From: Polynucleobacter campilacus | GTDB lineage: Bacteria; Pseudomonadota; Gammaproteobacteria; Burkholderiales; Burkholderiaceae | Direction of reading: 5' to 3' | Assembly (NCBI RefSeq): GCF_002206625.1 | Contig: NZ_NGUP01000002.1 | Location: 1-64,000, forward strand | DNA: 64,000 bases | Shown here: in pieces, positions 45,699 to 54,456 of the stretch | How positions within the stretch are numbered: position 1 is the stretch's first letter | Layout: each line of letters opens with the position of its first letter | Notes under the pieces: generated by a model | Databases searched by the model: none | Told to the model about the DNA's origin: nothing | What the model saw: the letters and a program-made list of their open reading frames with translations, nothing else | Position numbers and translations under genes: made by a program

Positions 45699-46622
45699 AT
45701 GCACAATATTTCATCAAAACCCCAGATTCAGTCATTTGTGGCGCCGAACTCCCCAGAACGCCGTCGCCTCCTAGGGCTGGGCATTGGTATTGGGACCCTT
45801 CTTGGGGCAGCAGGCCTCTCCTCATGCAGCTTGATTGGGAGCAAAAAACCGGTGATTGGCTTGGCACTTGGTGCAGGAGCAGCCAGAGGTTTTGCCCATG
45901 TAGGCGTGATTAAGGCACTAGAAGCCCAAGGCATTCGACCTGACATCGTTGTTGGCAGTAGCGCTGGCAGCGTGATTGCCGCCCTACTTGCCTCTGGCGC
46001 TACGGGTAATGAGCTCAATCGCCTTGCCCTCAATTTAGATGAAGCTACGATTGCCGACTGGGGTCTGCCATTTGTGGGCCGTTTTGGCGGCCTAATTAAA
46101 GGGGATGCCCTGCAAAACATGGTGAACCGAGAAGTCCAAAATAAAACTATTGAGCAAATGCGTATCCCCTTGGGAATTGTGGCAACTGAATTGCAATCAG
46201 GCAAAGGTGTCTTATTTAGAACTGGCAATACCGGCCAGGCAGTGCGCGCATCATGCAGCGTACCAGGTGTTTTTCAGCCCACAGTCATTGGCAATAAAGA
46301 ATATGTGGATGGTGGATTAGTAGCGCCGGTGCCAGTGAGTTATGCAAGACAAATGGGGGCGACCATTGTGATTGCAGTCAATATTTCTTCTGAGCCAGCC
46401 CATCAAGATGCCAGCGGTACGTTTGGAATCCTTCAACACACCATTGCAATTATGCAAAGCAGTATTAATCAGTTCGAACTTAAGAGCGCTGATATTGTCA
46501 TCACCCCACAACTTAAGCAAATGAGTAGTGGCGATTTCAAATCCAGAAATGCAGCGATCCTTGCAGGAGAATCTGCGGCACAGGAACAAATGGCTTTAAT
46601 TAAGGAAAAGCTAAAGGGCTAA
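45699..46622 (+). CDS. Patatin-like phospholipase, lipoprotein
   Basis: 307 residues. An Arg-rich stretch before a hydrophobic region (RRRLLGLGIGIGTLLG) and the lipobox-like LSSC with Cys43 suggest export and lipidation, possibly by Tat. The patatin core has ALGAGAARGFAHVGVIKALE, the nucleophile Ser88 in GSSAGS, and the catalytic Asp in EYVDGGLVAPVP. It should hydrolyse acyl esters in the envelope; the substrate is unknown. It is divergent from scpB and followed by the BrnT operon. Confidence 0.9.
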   Translation: MHNISSKPQIQSFVAPNSPERRRLLGLGIGIGTLLGAAGLSSCSLIGSKKPVIGLALGAGAARGFAHVGVIKALEAQGIRPDIVVGSSAGSVIAALLASGATGNELNRLALNLDEATIADWGLPFVGRFGGLIKGDALQNMVNREVQNKTIEQMRIPLGIVATELQSGKGVLFRTGNTGQAVRASCSVPGVFQPTVIGNKEYVDGGLVAPVPVSYARQMGATIVIAVNISSEPAHQDASGTFGILQHTIAIMQSSINQFELKSADIVITPQLKQMSSGDFKSRNAAILAGESAAQEQMALIKEKLKG

Positions 46623-46661
46623 ACCCCCTTAAATCAGATGCCCTTTTCATAGGCATGGTAT

Positions 46662-46705
46662 ATTTCCATATATCTAATTGTAGTTACAATTAGATATATG
46701 GAAAT
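46662..46705. promoter_or_regulatory. Perfect 2 x 21 bp palindrome at the brnT start
   Basis: The arms at 46662-46682 and 46685-46705 are exact reverse complements with a 2-bp spacer (GT). The right arm covers the brnT start codon (46698-46700). This is much longer than an ordinary operator and would also fold into a strong hairpin in mRNA. It is a likely site for BrnA-mediated repression. Confidence 0.8.
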
Positions 46706-46967
46706 TACTTATGACCGATCAAAAAACCTATACAACATCAACAACCGCAATCTCTCCTTTGAGGAGGTGGTTAATTTTGATTTTGAAACCGCCAATTACG
46801 CGATCGACAAGAGAAAAGATTATGGAGAGATCCGTCGATGCGCGATTGGGTATCTTGGAAACAGGTTGTATGCCTTAGTTTTTACAGAAACGAAAAATGG
46901 TATTCGAGTAATTAGCTTTAGAAAAGCCAATAAACGAGAGGTAACAAATTATGAACAAAAAAATTAA
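46698..46967 (+). CDS. brnT: BrnT-type toxin
   Basis: 89 residues with the BrnT pattern: MEITYDRSKNLYNINNRNLS at the start, LSFEEVVNFDFETA, KDYGEIRRCAIGYLGNRLYA and RVISFRKANKREVTNYE. BrnT has a RelE-like fold and cuts mRNA at the ribosome. It precedes brnA with a 17-bp overlap, the reverse-order arrangement typical of BrnTA. The 44-bp palindrome covers its start. The first codon ATG lies inside the palindrome, so expression may be very low when the mRNA folds. Confidence 0.9.
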   Translation: MEITYDRSKNLYNINNRNLSFEEVVNFDFETANYAIDKRKDYGEIRRCAIGYLGNRLYALVFTETKNGIRVISFRKANKREVTNYEQKN

Positions 46968-47223
46968 GAAAGATATGGAAGATTTTGAATGGACGGCGGC
47001 TGAATTAAAGGCCTCCAAGAAAATCAACTCCCTTCCAAAGTCCTTACAGCAAAAAATTGCGTCGCGCAAGACTAGAGGATCGCAAGTGGCGCCAACAAAA
47101 ATTTCAACGACGATTCGTTTGTCTAGCGAGGTAATTCAATCGTTCAAAGCTACTGGAGCAGGCTGGCAATCAAAGATTGATTTCGCCCTAAAGCAGTGGC
47201 TTGAAGAACATACGCTTGTATAA
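46951..47223 (+). CDS. brnA: BrnA-type antitoxin
   Basis: 90 residues. A basic N-terminal part (KASKKINSLPKSLQQKIASR) binds the toxin, and the C-terminal ribbon-helix-helix (STTIRLSSEVIQSFKATGAG, WQSKIDFALKQWLEEH) binds DNA. It overlaps brnT by 17 bp. BrnA neutralises BrnT and represses the operon. It ends 11 bp before the convergent NlpC/P60 gene. Confidence 0.88.
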   Translation: MNKKIKKDMEDFEWTAAELKASKKINSLPKSLQQKIASRKTRGSQVAPTKISTTIRLSSEVIQSFKATGAGWQSKIDFALKQWLEEHTLV

Positions 47224-47234
47224 GCGGCTTAGAG

Positions 47235-47885
47235 CTATAAACTGCGTGACTTACGCTTCAGTTTTTTAACTTCATTGAGAAGCTCTTGACGCTCTGAGTC
47301 ATTCAGACTGTCGCTACCATCTAAGCGGCGTGCACCATCAAAACGCTTATCCCAATACAGACTTCCAAGATCATCGACACGAACAGTGGTGCCCTTGGAT
47401 GGAGAGTGAATAAATTTATTGTCACCAACGTAAATACCAACGTGGGAAAAAGTTAAACGCATCGTATTAAAAAATACGAGGTCACCTGGTTGCAACTCAT
47501 CACGATTAATGGGTTTACCAACGCGACTCATCTGTGTTGATTTGCGTGGCAGCAAAAATCCAAGCTTGTCTTTGAAGACGTAGCCAACAAAACTACTGCC
47601 GTCTAAGCCAGACTGAGGCAACTCAGTATCCGAGCGATAACGCACGCCAATCACTTCCATAGCGCGATCAATCAGCTCTTCTGATTTTCCAGAGACGCTA
47701 TCAACCAAGCGATCAGATACCCGATAGAGATAAGAGCGTCCAGCTTGAAACATACTTTCTTTAGGGACCACTGCTTCTGCAGCGGCGACACTAGGCGCAT
47801 CGACTGCATAGGTCGATACACAAAACACAAATCCCATGGCAAGGCCAAGAGACTTTAAAAGTAGTGCTTTTTTCAGTGACATCAA
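47235..47885 (-). CDS. NlpC/P60-family protein lacking the catalytic Cys
   Basis: 216 residues with a signal peptide (ALLLKSLGLAMGFVFCVSTYA) and a C-terminal NlpC/P60 domain. The usual nucleophile motif DCSGF is here LDGSSFVGYVF, with Gly96 where Cys should be (codon GGC). The His (His148 in FSHVGIYVG) and third polar residue (His160 in KFIHSPS) remain, and the rest of the fold (LQPGDLVFFNTM, YWDKRFDGARRL) is intact. Active relatives cut peptidoglycan stem peptides; this one should be inactive and may bind or regulate. It is downstream of yejF on the same strand, separated by 134 bp. Confidence 0.9.
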   Translation of the reverse strand: MMSLKKALLLKSLGLAMGFVFCVSTYAVDAPSVAAAEAVVPKESMFQAGRSYLYRVSDRLVDSVSGKSEELIDRAMEVIGVRYRSDTELPQSGLDGSSFVGYVFKDKLGFLLPRKSTQMSRVGKPINRDELQPGDLVFFNTMRLTFSHVGIYVGDNKFIHSPSKGTTVRVDDLGSLYWDKRFDGARRLDGSDSLNDSERQELLNEVKKLKRKSRSL

Positions 47886-48019
47886 TTCAGTTTAACAAAG
47901 AACATTTAATTAGCCAAGTCTAGACTGTAGTCTTAAGTCTTTGTTTATAAAGCTAATTTAGCCTTAAATTGGGGCAAATGCACCAATTTAGCCCATTCAA
48001 AGGCAATTTTGTCGCCGCC

Positions 48020-49657
48020 TTAAGTCAACTCAGCATCAGCAAAAAGCTCCTTGGTATAGACCTGGCGAGGATTCTTAATCAAGGTTTCGGTATCTCCAAA
48101 CTCCACCACCTTGCCGCCTTTAAGGACCATCACCTCATGAGACATTGCCCGAATCACCGCCAAATCATGGCTAATCATCAGATAGGCCAAGTTGTACTTC
48201 TTCTGCAATTCAGTGAGTAAGGCTAATACTTGTTTTTGGATTGAGACATCTAAAGCTGAGGTAGGTTCATCTAAAACCAAAATTTGTGGGCGCAGGATGA
48301 GCGCCCTGGCAATGGCAATCCGTTGTCTTTGTCCGCCAGAGAACTCATGTGGATAGCGTGTGAGTGCCGAGCGGTCAATGCCAACTTCTTTGAGCATATC
48401 GACTACCCGATTTTCGCGTTCAGCAATTGAGAGTGTCGGAAAGTGAACATCTAATCCCTCGGCCACAATCTGCATTACATTCATCCGCGGGGACAAGGAA
48501 CCAAATGGATCTTGAAAAATTACCTGCAAGCTTGAGCGCATCGCGCGCCGCTCTACTGGTTTTAGTTTTTGCCAATCATTACCGAGAACATCAACAGCGC
48601 CAGAGACCTCTGCCGCAGAATCCCCTAACAAACCTAGCACCGCCATACCAAGGGTAGTCTTGCCAGATCCTGATTCACCAATCACGCCAATCGTTTGCCC
48701 CTGCTTTAAAGAGAAGCTCACCTTCTTCAATACCTTGTGCGGTGGCGCCTTTTTAAACCAAGAGCTCGATTCTGAACTGGGATAGGCGACTGATAAATCA
48801 TCAGTCTTTAGAAGAACGGGAGCTAATGGCATCACAGGAGCCAAATCACGAACGGGCCCACTATTGACTAACGCCTTTGTGTAGGGATCGCTCGGTTGAG
48901 TGAAAACCTGTTTAGTTGAGCCTGACTCCATCAAGTTGCCTTGATTTAATACAGCGACACGCTGCGCAAAGTGTTTTACCAAATTGAGATCATGTGTAAT
49001 CAATAAAATACCCATACCACCTTGATCTTTAGATTCTTCTTGGAGTTCTTTGAGTAAATCTAAAATCTGCAAACGCAAACTCACATCAAGGGCAGTAGTC
49101 GGCTCATCGGCAATTAAGAGGCGAGGTTTACAGGCCAAGGCCATCGCAATCATGGCACGCTGACGCTGGCCGCCTGAGAGTTGGTGTGGGTAAGAATGAA
49201 AGCGTCGTTCTGGCTCGGGAATACCAGTCTTCTTAAGCAGATCAATCGCTGCATCAATGCAATCCGCCTTAGAAATTAACGGCTGATAAATCTGGACTGC
49301 TTCAATAATTTGATTGCCAACTGTAAATAATGGATTGAGCGCAGTCATCGGCTCCTGAAAGACCATGGCAATTTCTCGACCACGAATTTCACGAATATCT
49401 TGGATGGGCAATGAGAGTAAATCGACTGTGCCCTGCCCGTCTTTTTTATTCCACAAAATCTTGCCAGATACTTTAGCGCCCTCGGGCTCGAGTCGCAAGG
49501 GAGCTAAAGCAGTCAGTGTTTTGCCGGAGCCAGATTCACCCACTAACGCAACTCGCTCACCAATCCCAATTTCCAAATCGAGATGATTAACCGCAAACTT
49601 TTCGCGGCGCCCGGCCCCAAATGAAATACACAGATTCTCATAACGTAGCAGGCTCAT
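48020..49657 (-). CDS. yejF: Peptide ABC transporter ATPase YejF
   Basis: 545 residues with two ABC cassettes in one chain. Cassette 1: GESGSGKTLTALAPLRL, HQLSGGQRQRAMIAMALAC and LLIADEPTTALD. Cassette 2: GESGSGKTTLGMAVLGL, HEFSGGQRQRIAIARALIL and VLDEPTSALD. The fused form is typical of YejF in YejABEF, which imports peptides and microcin C. It overlaps yejE by 4 bp. Confidence 0.95.
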   Translation of the reverse strand: MSLLRYENLCISFGAGRREKFAVNHLDLEIGIGERVALVGESGSGKTLTALAPLRLEPEGAKVSGKILWNKKDGQGTVDLLSLPIQDIREIRGREIAMVFQEPMTALNPLFTVGNQIIEAVQIYQPLISKADCIDAAIDLLKKTGIPEPERRFHSYPHQLSGGQRQRAMIAMALACKPRLLIADEPTTALDVSLRLQILDLLKELQEESKDQGGMGILLITHDLNLVKHFAQRVAVLNQGNLMESGSTKQVFTQPSDPYTKALVNSGPVRDLAPVMPLAPVLLKTDDLSVAYPSSESSSWFKKAPPHKVLKKVSFSLKQGQTIGVIGESGSGKTTLGMAVLGLLGDSAAEVSGAVDVLGNDWQKLKPVERRAMRSSLQVIFQDPFGSLSPRMNVMQIVAEGLDVHFPTLSIAERENRVVDMLKEVGIDRSALTRYPHEFSGGQRQRIAIARALILRPQILVLDEPTSALDVSIQKQVLALLTELQKKYNLAYLMISHDLAVIRAMSHEVMVLKGGKVVEFGDTETLIKNPRQVYTKELFADAELT

Positions 49658-50679
49658 GAGCGACCTCCACTCATCGTGCCAGATTTACGAGAGTCAAATG
49701 CATCCCGTAATGCCTCGCCCATGAACGTCAGCAATAGTAAAGTTGCCACTAGCACCACAAAGGTGGATAAGGAGATCCACCAAGCATCTAAATTGCCCTT
49801 ACCTTGTGAAAGTAACTCTCCAAGACTTGGAGTACCAGGCGGCACACCTAGACCCAAGAAATCCAAGCTTGTCAAAGACAAAATGGCAGCACTCATCCGA
49901 AACGGTAAAAAAGTAATCACTGGGGTCAAGCTATTTGGCAGAATATGGCGCCACATGATTTGCACATTCGTTAGTCCCAACGCCCGTGCTGCACGCACAT
50001 ACTCCAGGGCGCGATTGCGGAAAAATTCCGCGCGCACATAGTCAGACAAGCCCATCCATCCAAAGGCAGCCAAGAGGATGATCAACAAGGAGATGCTGGG
50101 ATTAAAGATCGAAGCAAAAATAATCAGCAGATACAACTCTGGCATCGCCGACCAAATTTCAATGAGGCGTTGCGAGACCAAATCAAACTTGCCACCAAAG
50201 AAGCCCATCAAAGATCCCGTAATAATGCCCACACTCACCCCCACTATCGTGAGTGCTAAACCAAACAAAATAGATAAGCGGAATCCGTAAATGAGACGCG
50301 CCAGAACATCGCGCCCACGATCATCGGTGCCAAGCCAGTTTTCCCAAGAAGGTGGCGCAGGGTTGGGCACCTGAGAAAAGTAATTGAGGGTCTCGTAGCT
50401 ATAGTGAATCGGCGGATAGATTGCCCAATTGCCATTGCTCGTAATATTTTGACGAATATCTGGATCCAAGAAATCCGTCGGGGTCGAGAAATCACCACCA
50501 AAAACCGTCTCAGCATGATTCTTTGTAATTGGGAAATAGAAGTGTCCTTCATAACGGACAACTAAAGGTTTGTCATTGGCAATCAGTTCGGCGCACATGG
50601 ATAAGCCAAATAGGATCATGAAGATCCATAAACTTGTGTAGCCGATACGACTGTTCTTAAAGCGCTGCCAACGACTCAT
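49654..50679 (-). CDS. yejE: Peptide ABC transporter permease YejE
   Basis: 341 residues. An N-terminal helix (IGYTSLWIFMILFGLSM) is followed by a periplasmic loop that includes NWLGTDDRGRDVLARLIYGF, then the permease core with five helices and the EAA-loop region (EYVRAARALGLTNVQIMWRH). It pairs with YejB in the membrane. Overlaps yejF and yejB by 4 bp each. Confidence 0.95.
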   Translation of the reverse strand: MSRWQRFKNSRIGYTSLWIFMILFGLSMCAELIANDKPLVVRYEGHFYFPITKNHAETVFGGDFSTPTDFLDPDIRQNITSNGNWAIYPPIHYSYETLNYFSQVPNPAPPSWENWLGTDDRGRDVLARLIYGFRLSILFGLALTIVGVSVGIITGSLMGFFGGKFDLVSQRLIEIWSAMPELYLLIIFASIFNPSISLLIILLAAFGWMGLSDYVRAEFFRNRALEYVRAARALGLTNVQIMWRHILPNSLTPVITFLPFRMSAAILSLTSLDFLGLGVPPGTPSLGELLSQGKGNLDAWWISLSTFVVLVATLLLLTFMGEALRDAFDSRKSGTMSGGRS

Positions 50680-51752
50680 GAGCCGCCTCCAGCGCCAAAC
50701 TGAATACGAGGATCAATGTAAACGTAGCAAAGATCAGAAATCAGTTTGGTAAACAAGCCAATCAGGGTAAATAAATATAGGGTGCCAAATACCACTGGGT
50801 AATCTCTACGCATCACAGACTCATAAGAGAGCAAACCAAGCCCGTCCAATGAGAACAGTGTTTCGATTAATAAGGAGCCCGTGAAAAATGCGCCGATGAA
50901 TGCTGCTGGGAAGCCCGTTACTAGAGGTAAGAGCGCATTACGGAATACATGCTTCCACAGTACTTGTTTTTCAGTGAGGCCCTTGGCCCTAGCAGTCAAT
51001 ACATACTGCTTGCGAATTTCTTCCAAGAAAGAATTTTTAGTCAACATCGTGATGACTGCAAAACTACCTAATACTGAGGCGGTGATTGGCAACACTAAAT
51101 GCCATAGATAGTCCATCACCTTGCCGATTAAACTGAGATCGCTCCAGTTGTCCGAGGTAAGACCTCGCAAAGGAAAAATTTGCAAGAAGCTACCGCCGCC
51201 GAAGATCACTAAAAGCAATACTCCCAAGACAAATCCCGGGATGGCATAGCCAACCAATATCATGCTACTCGTAACGGCATCAAAGCGAGAACCATCGCGC
51301 ACTGCCTTGGCAATGCCCAATGGGATCGAAACTAAGTAGGTGATAAAGAAGGTCCACAAACCAATGCTGATGGATACGGGTAATTTTGAAACGACTAAGC
51401 CCCAGACACTTTGATGCTGGTAATAGCTTTGACCCAAATCAAATCTGGCAAAACGCCCTAACATCATGAAGTAGCGCTCTAAGGGCGGCTTATCAAAACC
51501 GTAAAGCGCTTTTACTTCCTCCAAGCGCTGGGCATCGATACCTTGGCGTCCACGATAAGTTGCACCAGCGCCAGAAGACTCCGTACCCCCAACAGCAGCA
51601 TCACCTTTGCCTTTAAGCTCTAAAACCATTTGCTCGACTGGGCCACCCGGCACAAACTGCACCACTGCAAAAGTCAAAGTGAGTACGCCTAATAAAGTAG
51701 GAATCATCAAGAGCAGTCGCTTAAAGATATATGCGCGCATTTGTCCTTGCAT
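50676..51752 (-). CDS. yejB: Peptide ABC transporter permease YejB
   Basis: 358 residues, six helices: YIFKRLLLMIPTLLGVLTLT at the start, ISIGLWTFFITYLVSIPLGI, and the EAA region (KQYVLTARAKGLTEKQVLWK). A glycine-rich loop after the first helix (GAGATYRGRQGIDAQRLEEV) is typical of YejB. The start overlaps the yejA stop by one base (TAATG). Confidence 0.95.
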   Translation of the reverse strand: MQGQMRAYIFKRLLLMIPTLLGVLTLTFAVVQFVPGGPVEQMVLELKGKGDAAVGGTESSGAGATYRGRQGIDAQRLEEVKALYGFDKPPLERYFMMLGRFARFDLGQSYYQHQSVWGLVVSKLPVSISIGLWTFFITYLVSIPLGIAKAVRDGSRFDAVTSSMILVGYAIPGFVLGVLLLVIFGGGSFLQIFPLRGLTSDNWSDLSLIGKVMDYLWHLVLPITASVLGSFAVITMLTKNSFLEEIRKQYVLTARAKGLTEKQVLWKHVFRNALLPLVTGFPAAFIGAFFTGSLLIETLFSLDGLGLLSYESVMRRDYPVVFGTLYLFTLIGLFTKLISDLCYVYIDPRIQFGAGGGS

Positions 51753-53620
51753 TATTTAGACTCCTCTTTCCACCAATTTTGCATAATCCAGGGCTCAGCA
51801 GAATAGTACAAAGGGGGCTCGGGATAGCGCATCTCTTTCCGAAAAGCGACGCGGTGTGTAGGGTTGTACCACTGAGGGACAACGTAATAGCTATTCCATA
51901 AAACACGGTCCAAGGCTCTCGTCGCTGCACGCAACTCCTCACGGTTTTGTGCTTTGGTAATTTCCTCAACCAAAGCATCTACCACAGGTGATTGCACCCC
52001 GATGATGTTGTCGGAACCCTTCTCTTTGGCAGCTTGACTGCCAAAACGATCCCAAAGCTCATTGCCAGGGTTTTGTGAATCTGGAAAACGCGTGGTCGTC
52101 ATCTCAAAGTCATAATCATTGATCCGCTTTTGATACAAGGCAAAGTCACTCGTGCGAATATCCAACTGAATACCAAGCTTCTCTAAGTTCCGACTATAAG
52201 CAGAAATGACTCTCAAGAAAAATCCGCCGTTTTCTACCATCTCCATGCGGAAAGGTTCGCCTCTTTCATTTCGCAAGGCGCCATCTCGATATTGCCAGCC
52301 TGCATGCATTAATAGTTCACGGGCTTTCTTTAAATTCTGGCGCAAACTATCTGGTGATTTGGTTGATGGCGGTGCTGGCATGGGACCAAAGACTGCATCA
52401 GGCACCCATTGTGGATATTTAGCCTTAAGCGGTTTTAGTAACTTGAGCTCTGCTTCAGTAGGTTTACGAGGACCATCAAAATTGGCACTCAGATCACTAT
52501 TGGTGAAGTAACTGTTAATACGCCCATATTGATCAAAAAATATTTGACGATTCAGCCATTCGAAATCTAATGCTAAGCCCAATGCTTGACGAACGCGCAC
52601 ATCCTGAAAAATCGGTTTACGCACATTCATGGCAAAACCTTGCATCCCCGCACCATTGTGATTTAAGAATGCCTTCTTTGTTAAGGTGCCGTTATCAAAC
52701 TTAGAGCCCACATAACCTTTTGCCCAAATCTTGGCACGATATTCCACAATGGCATCAAACTCACCCGCCTTAAATGCCTCGAGGCGAACGGCATCATCGC
52801 TATACAACTTATAAAGCACGCGATCAAAGTTATAAAAACCGACGCGCACATTCAAAGGCTTACTCAATTGATCTGCCCAGTATTGTGGATTGCGTTTATA
52901 GACAATCGATTTACCGGCTTTAAAAGATTCAATCAGGTACGGGCCGCTTCCCACAGGCGCTTCGAAGGCGATCTTCTCAAAAGGAATAATCGTACCGTCA
53001 GGTTTCTTACCCCAATTGCGAGAAAAAATTGGCAGAGTTCCAGCCAAGATTGGTAGCTCAGCATTGTTATTCTTAAAGTCAAAACGTACGGATCGATCTG
53101 AGAGCACTACTGCTTCTTTGATATCGGCAAAAGTGGTTTTGAATCGTGGATGCGCCTTGCCACTCATGAGCACATCAAAACTATATTTAACATCTGCAGC
53201 TAAAACTGGCGTGCCATCAGAAAATTTTGCTTCTGGCCGAATCCGAAACGTGACTGACTGACGATCTGCTGCTACTGCGATATCTTCAGCTAGCAATCCA
53301 TAAATACTGGATACCTCATCCGCACTCCCCTCGGCCAAAGATTCAAACATCAAATCAATTCCAGGGGCGGTTACACCGCGCAGCGTATAGGGATTGAACT
53401 TATCAAAACTGGTTCTTTGCCCAGGGTTAGGCAAAGTCAGAGTACCTCCCCTAGGAGCATTGGGATTTACATAATCAAAGTGGGTAAATCCATCGGCATA
53501 TTTAGGCTTGCCATACTGGGAAATCCCCTGAGCCGCCCGCACTGTATTAGCACCAATCCCTACCAGCATGGCTAGGAGCAAGAAATGGGCGATATGGCGA
53601 ATAGGGTTTAGGGTAGGCAT
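51752..53620 (-). CDS. yejA: Peptide-binding protein YejA
   Basis: 622 residues with a signal peptide (FLLLAMLVGIGANTVRAAQG) and the SBP family 5 fold (YVNPNAPRGGTLTLPNPGQ, VTFRIRPEAKFSDGTPVLAA, RVRQALGLALDFEWLNRQIF). It delivers peptides to YejBEF. It heads yejABEF and is divergent from fabI, separated by 50 bp that must contain both promoters. Confidence 0.95.
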   Translation of the reverse strand: MPTLNPIRHIAHFLLLAMLVGIGANTVRAAQGISQYGKPKYADGFTHFDYVNPNAPRGGTLTLPNPGQRTSFDKFNPYTLRGVTAPGIDLMFESLAEGSADEVSSIYGLLAEDIAVAADRQSVTFRIRPEAKFSDGTPVLAADVKYSFDVLMSGKAHPRFKTTFADIKEAVVLSDRSVRFDFKNNNAELPILAGTLPIFSRNWGKKPDGTIIPFEKIAFEAPVGSGPYLIESFKAGKSIVYKRNPQYWADQLSKPLNVRVGFYNFDRVLYKLYSDDAVRLEAFKAGEFDAIVEYRAKIWAKGYVGSKFDNGTLTKKAFLNHNGAGMQGFAMNVRKPIFQDVRVRQALGLALDFEWLNRQIFFDQYGRINSYFTNSDLSANFDGPRKPTEAELKLLKPLKAKYPQWVPDAVFGPMPAPPSTKSPDSLRQNLKKARELLMHAGWQYRDGALRNERGEPFRMEMVENGGFFLRVISAYSRNLEKLGIQLDIRTSDFALYQKRINDYDFEMTTTRFPDSQNPGNELWDRFGSQAAKEKGSDNIIGVQSPVVDALVEEITKAQNREELRAATRALDRVLWNSYYVVPQWYNPTHRVAFRKEMRYPEPPLYYSAEPWIMQNWWKEESK

Positions 53621-53670
53621 ATATGCAACAATTGTAGATAGCTAATCATATTTGAAGCAAAGGAAACAAC

Positions 53671-54456
53671 ATGGGCTTTCTCTCAGGCAAAAAAATCCTC
53701 ATTACCGGCCTCCTCTCCAACCGCTCGATTGCCTATGGTATCGCCAAGGCATGTCATCGCGAAGGTGCTGAACTAGCCTTTACCTATGTTGGCGAGCGCT
53801 TTAAGGATCGGATCGTTGATTTTGCGAAAGAATTCAATACCGAGCTCATTTTTGACTGTGATGTAGGTAGCGATGAGCAGATTAGCGCCCTCTTTGCGGA
53901 TTTGGCCAAATCCTGGCCTCAATTTGATGGCTTTGTTCATGCCATTGGTTTTGCCCCCCGTGAAGCGATTGCTGGAGACTTTTTGGAAGGGCTCTCGCGC
54001 GAAGGCTTCAAAATTGCGCACGATATTTCTGCATATAGTTTTCCTGCAATGGCCAAAGAGGCATTGCCGATGTTGCGCGATAAATCATCTTTAGTCACAT
54101 TGACCTACTTGGGCTCAATGAAGAATGTTCCAAACTACAACACCATGGGTTTAGCAAAAGCTTCTTTAGAGGCATCGGTACGCTACCTCGCTGGCTCAGT
54201 GGGTCCAAAAGGTATTCGTGCTAACGGCATTTCTGCTGGCCCGATTAAAACTTTGGCTGCTTCTGGAATCAAAGGCTTTGGAAAAATTTTGGAGGCGGTT
54301 GAAAAAACTGCACCACTCCGTCGCAACGTCACAATTGATGATGTTGGTAATACTGCTGCCTTCTTGTTATCCGATTTAGCCAATGGCATTACTGGTGAAA
54401 TCATCTACGTGGATAACGGCTTTAGCCAAGTAGTTGGCGGAATGGAAGACGCTTGA
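53671..54456 (+). CDS. fabI: Enoyl-ACP reductase FabI (NADH-dependent)
   Basis: 261 residues, SDR fold: [20 protein letters not shown] (cofactor loop), [20 protein letters not shown] and the catalytic [20 protein letters not shown] with Tyr-x6-Lys. The YxxMxxxK spacing marks it as FabI, the triclosan-sensitive type in general. It reduces enoyl-ACP in the last step of fatty acid elongation. The AAGGAAAC ribosome binding site precedes the ATG. It overlaps chrA by 4 bp. Confidence 0.96.
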   Translation: MGFLSGKKILITGLLSNRSIAYGIAKACHREGAELAFTYVGERFKDRIVDFAKEFNTELIFDCDVGSDEQISALFADLAKSWPQFDGFVHAIGFAPREAIAGDFLEGLSREGFKIAHDISAYSFPAMAKEALPMLRDKSSLVTLTYLGSMKNVPNYNTMGLAKASLEASVRYLAGSVGPKGIRANGISAGPIKTLAASGIKGFGKILEAVEKTAPLRRNVTIDDVGNTAAFLLSDLANGITGEIIYVDNGFSQVVGGMEDA

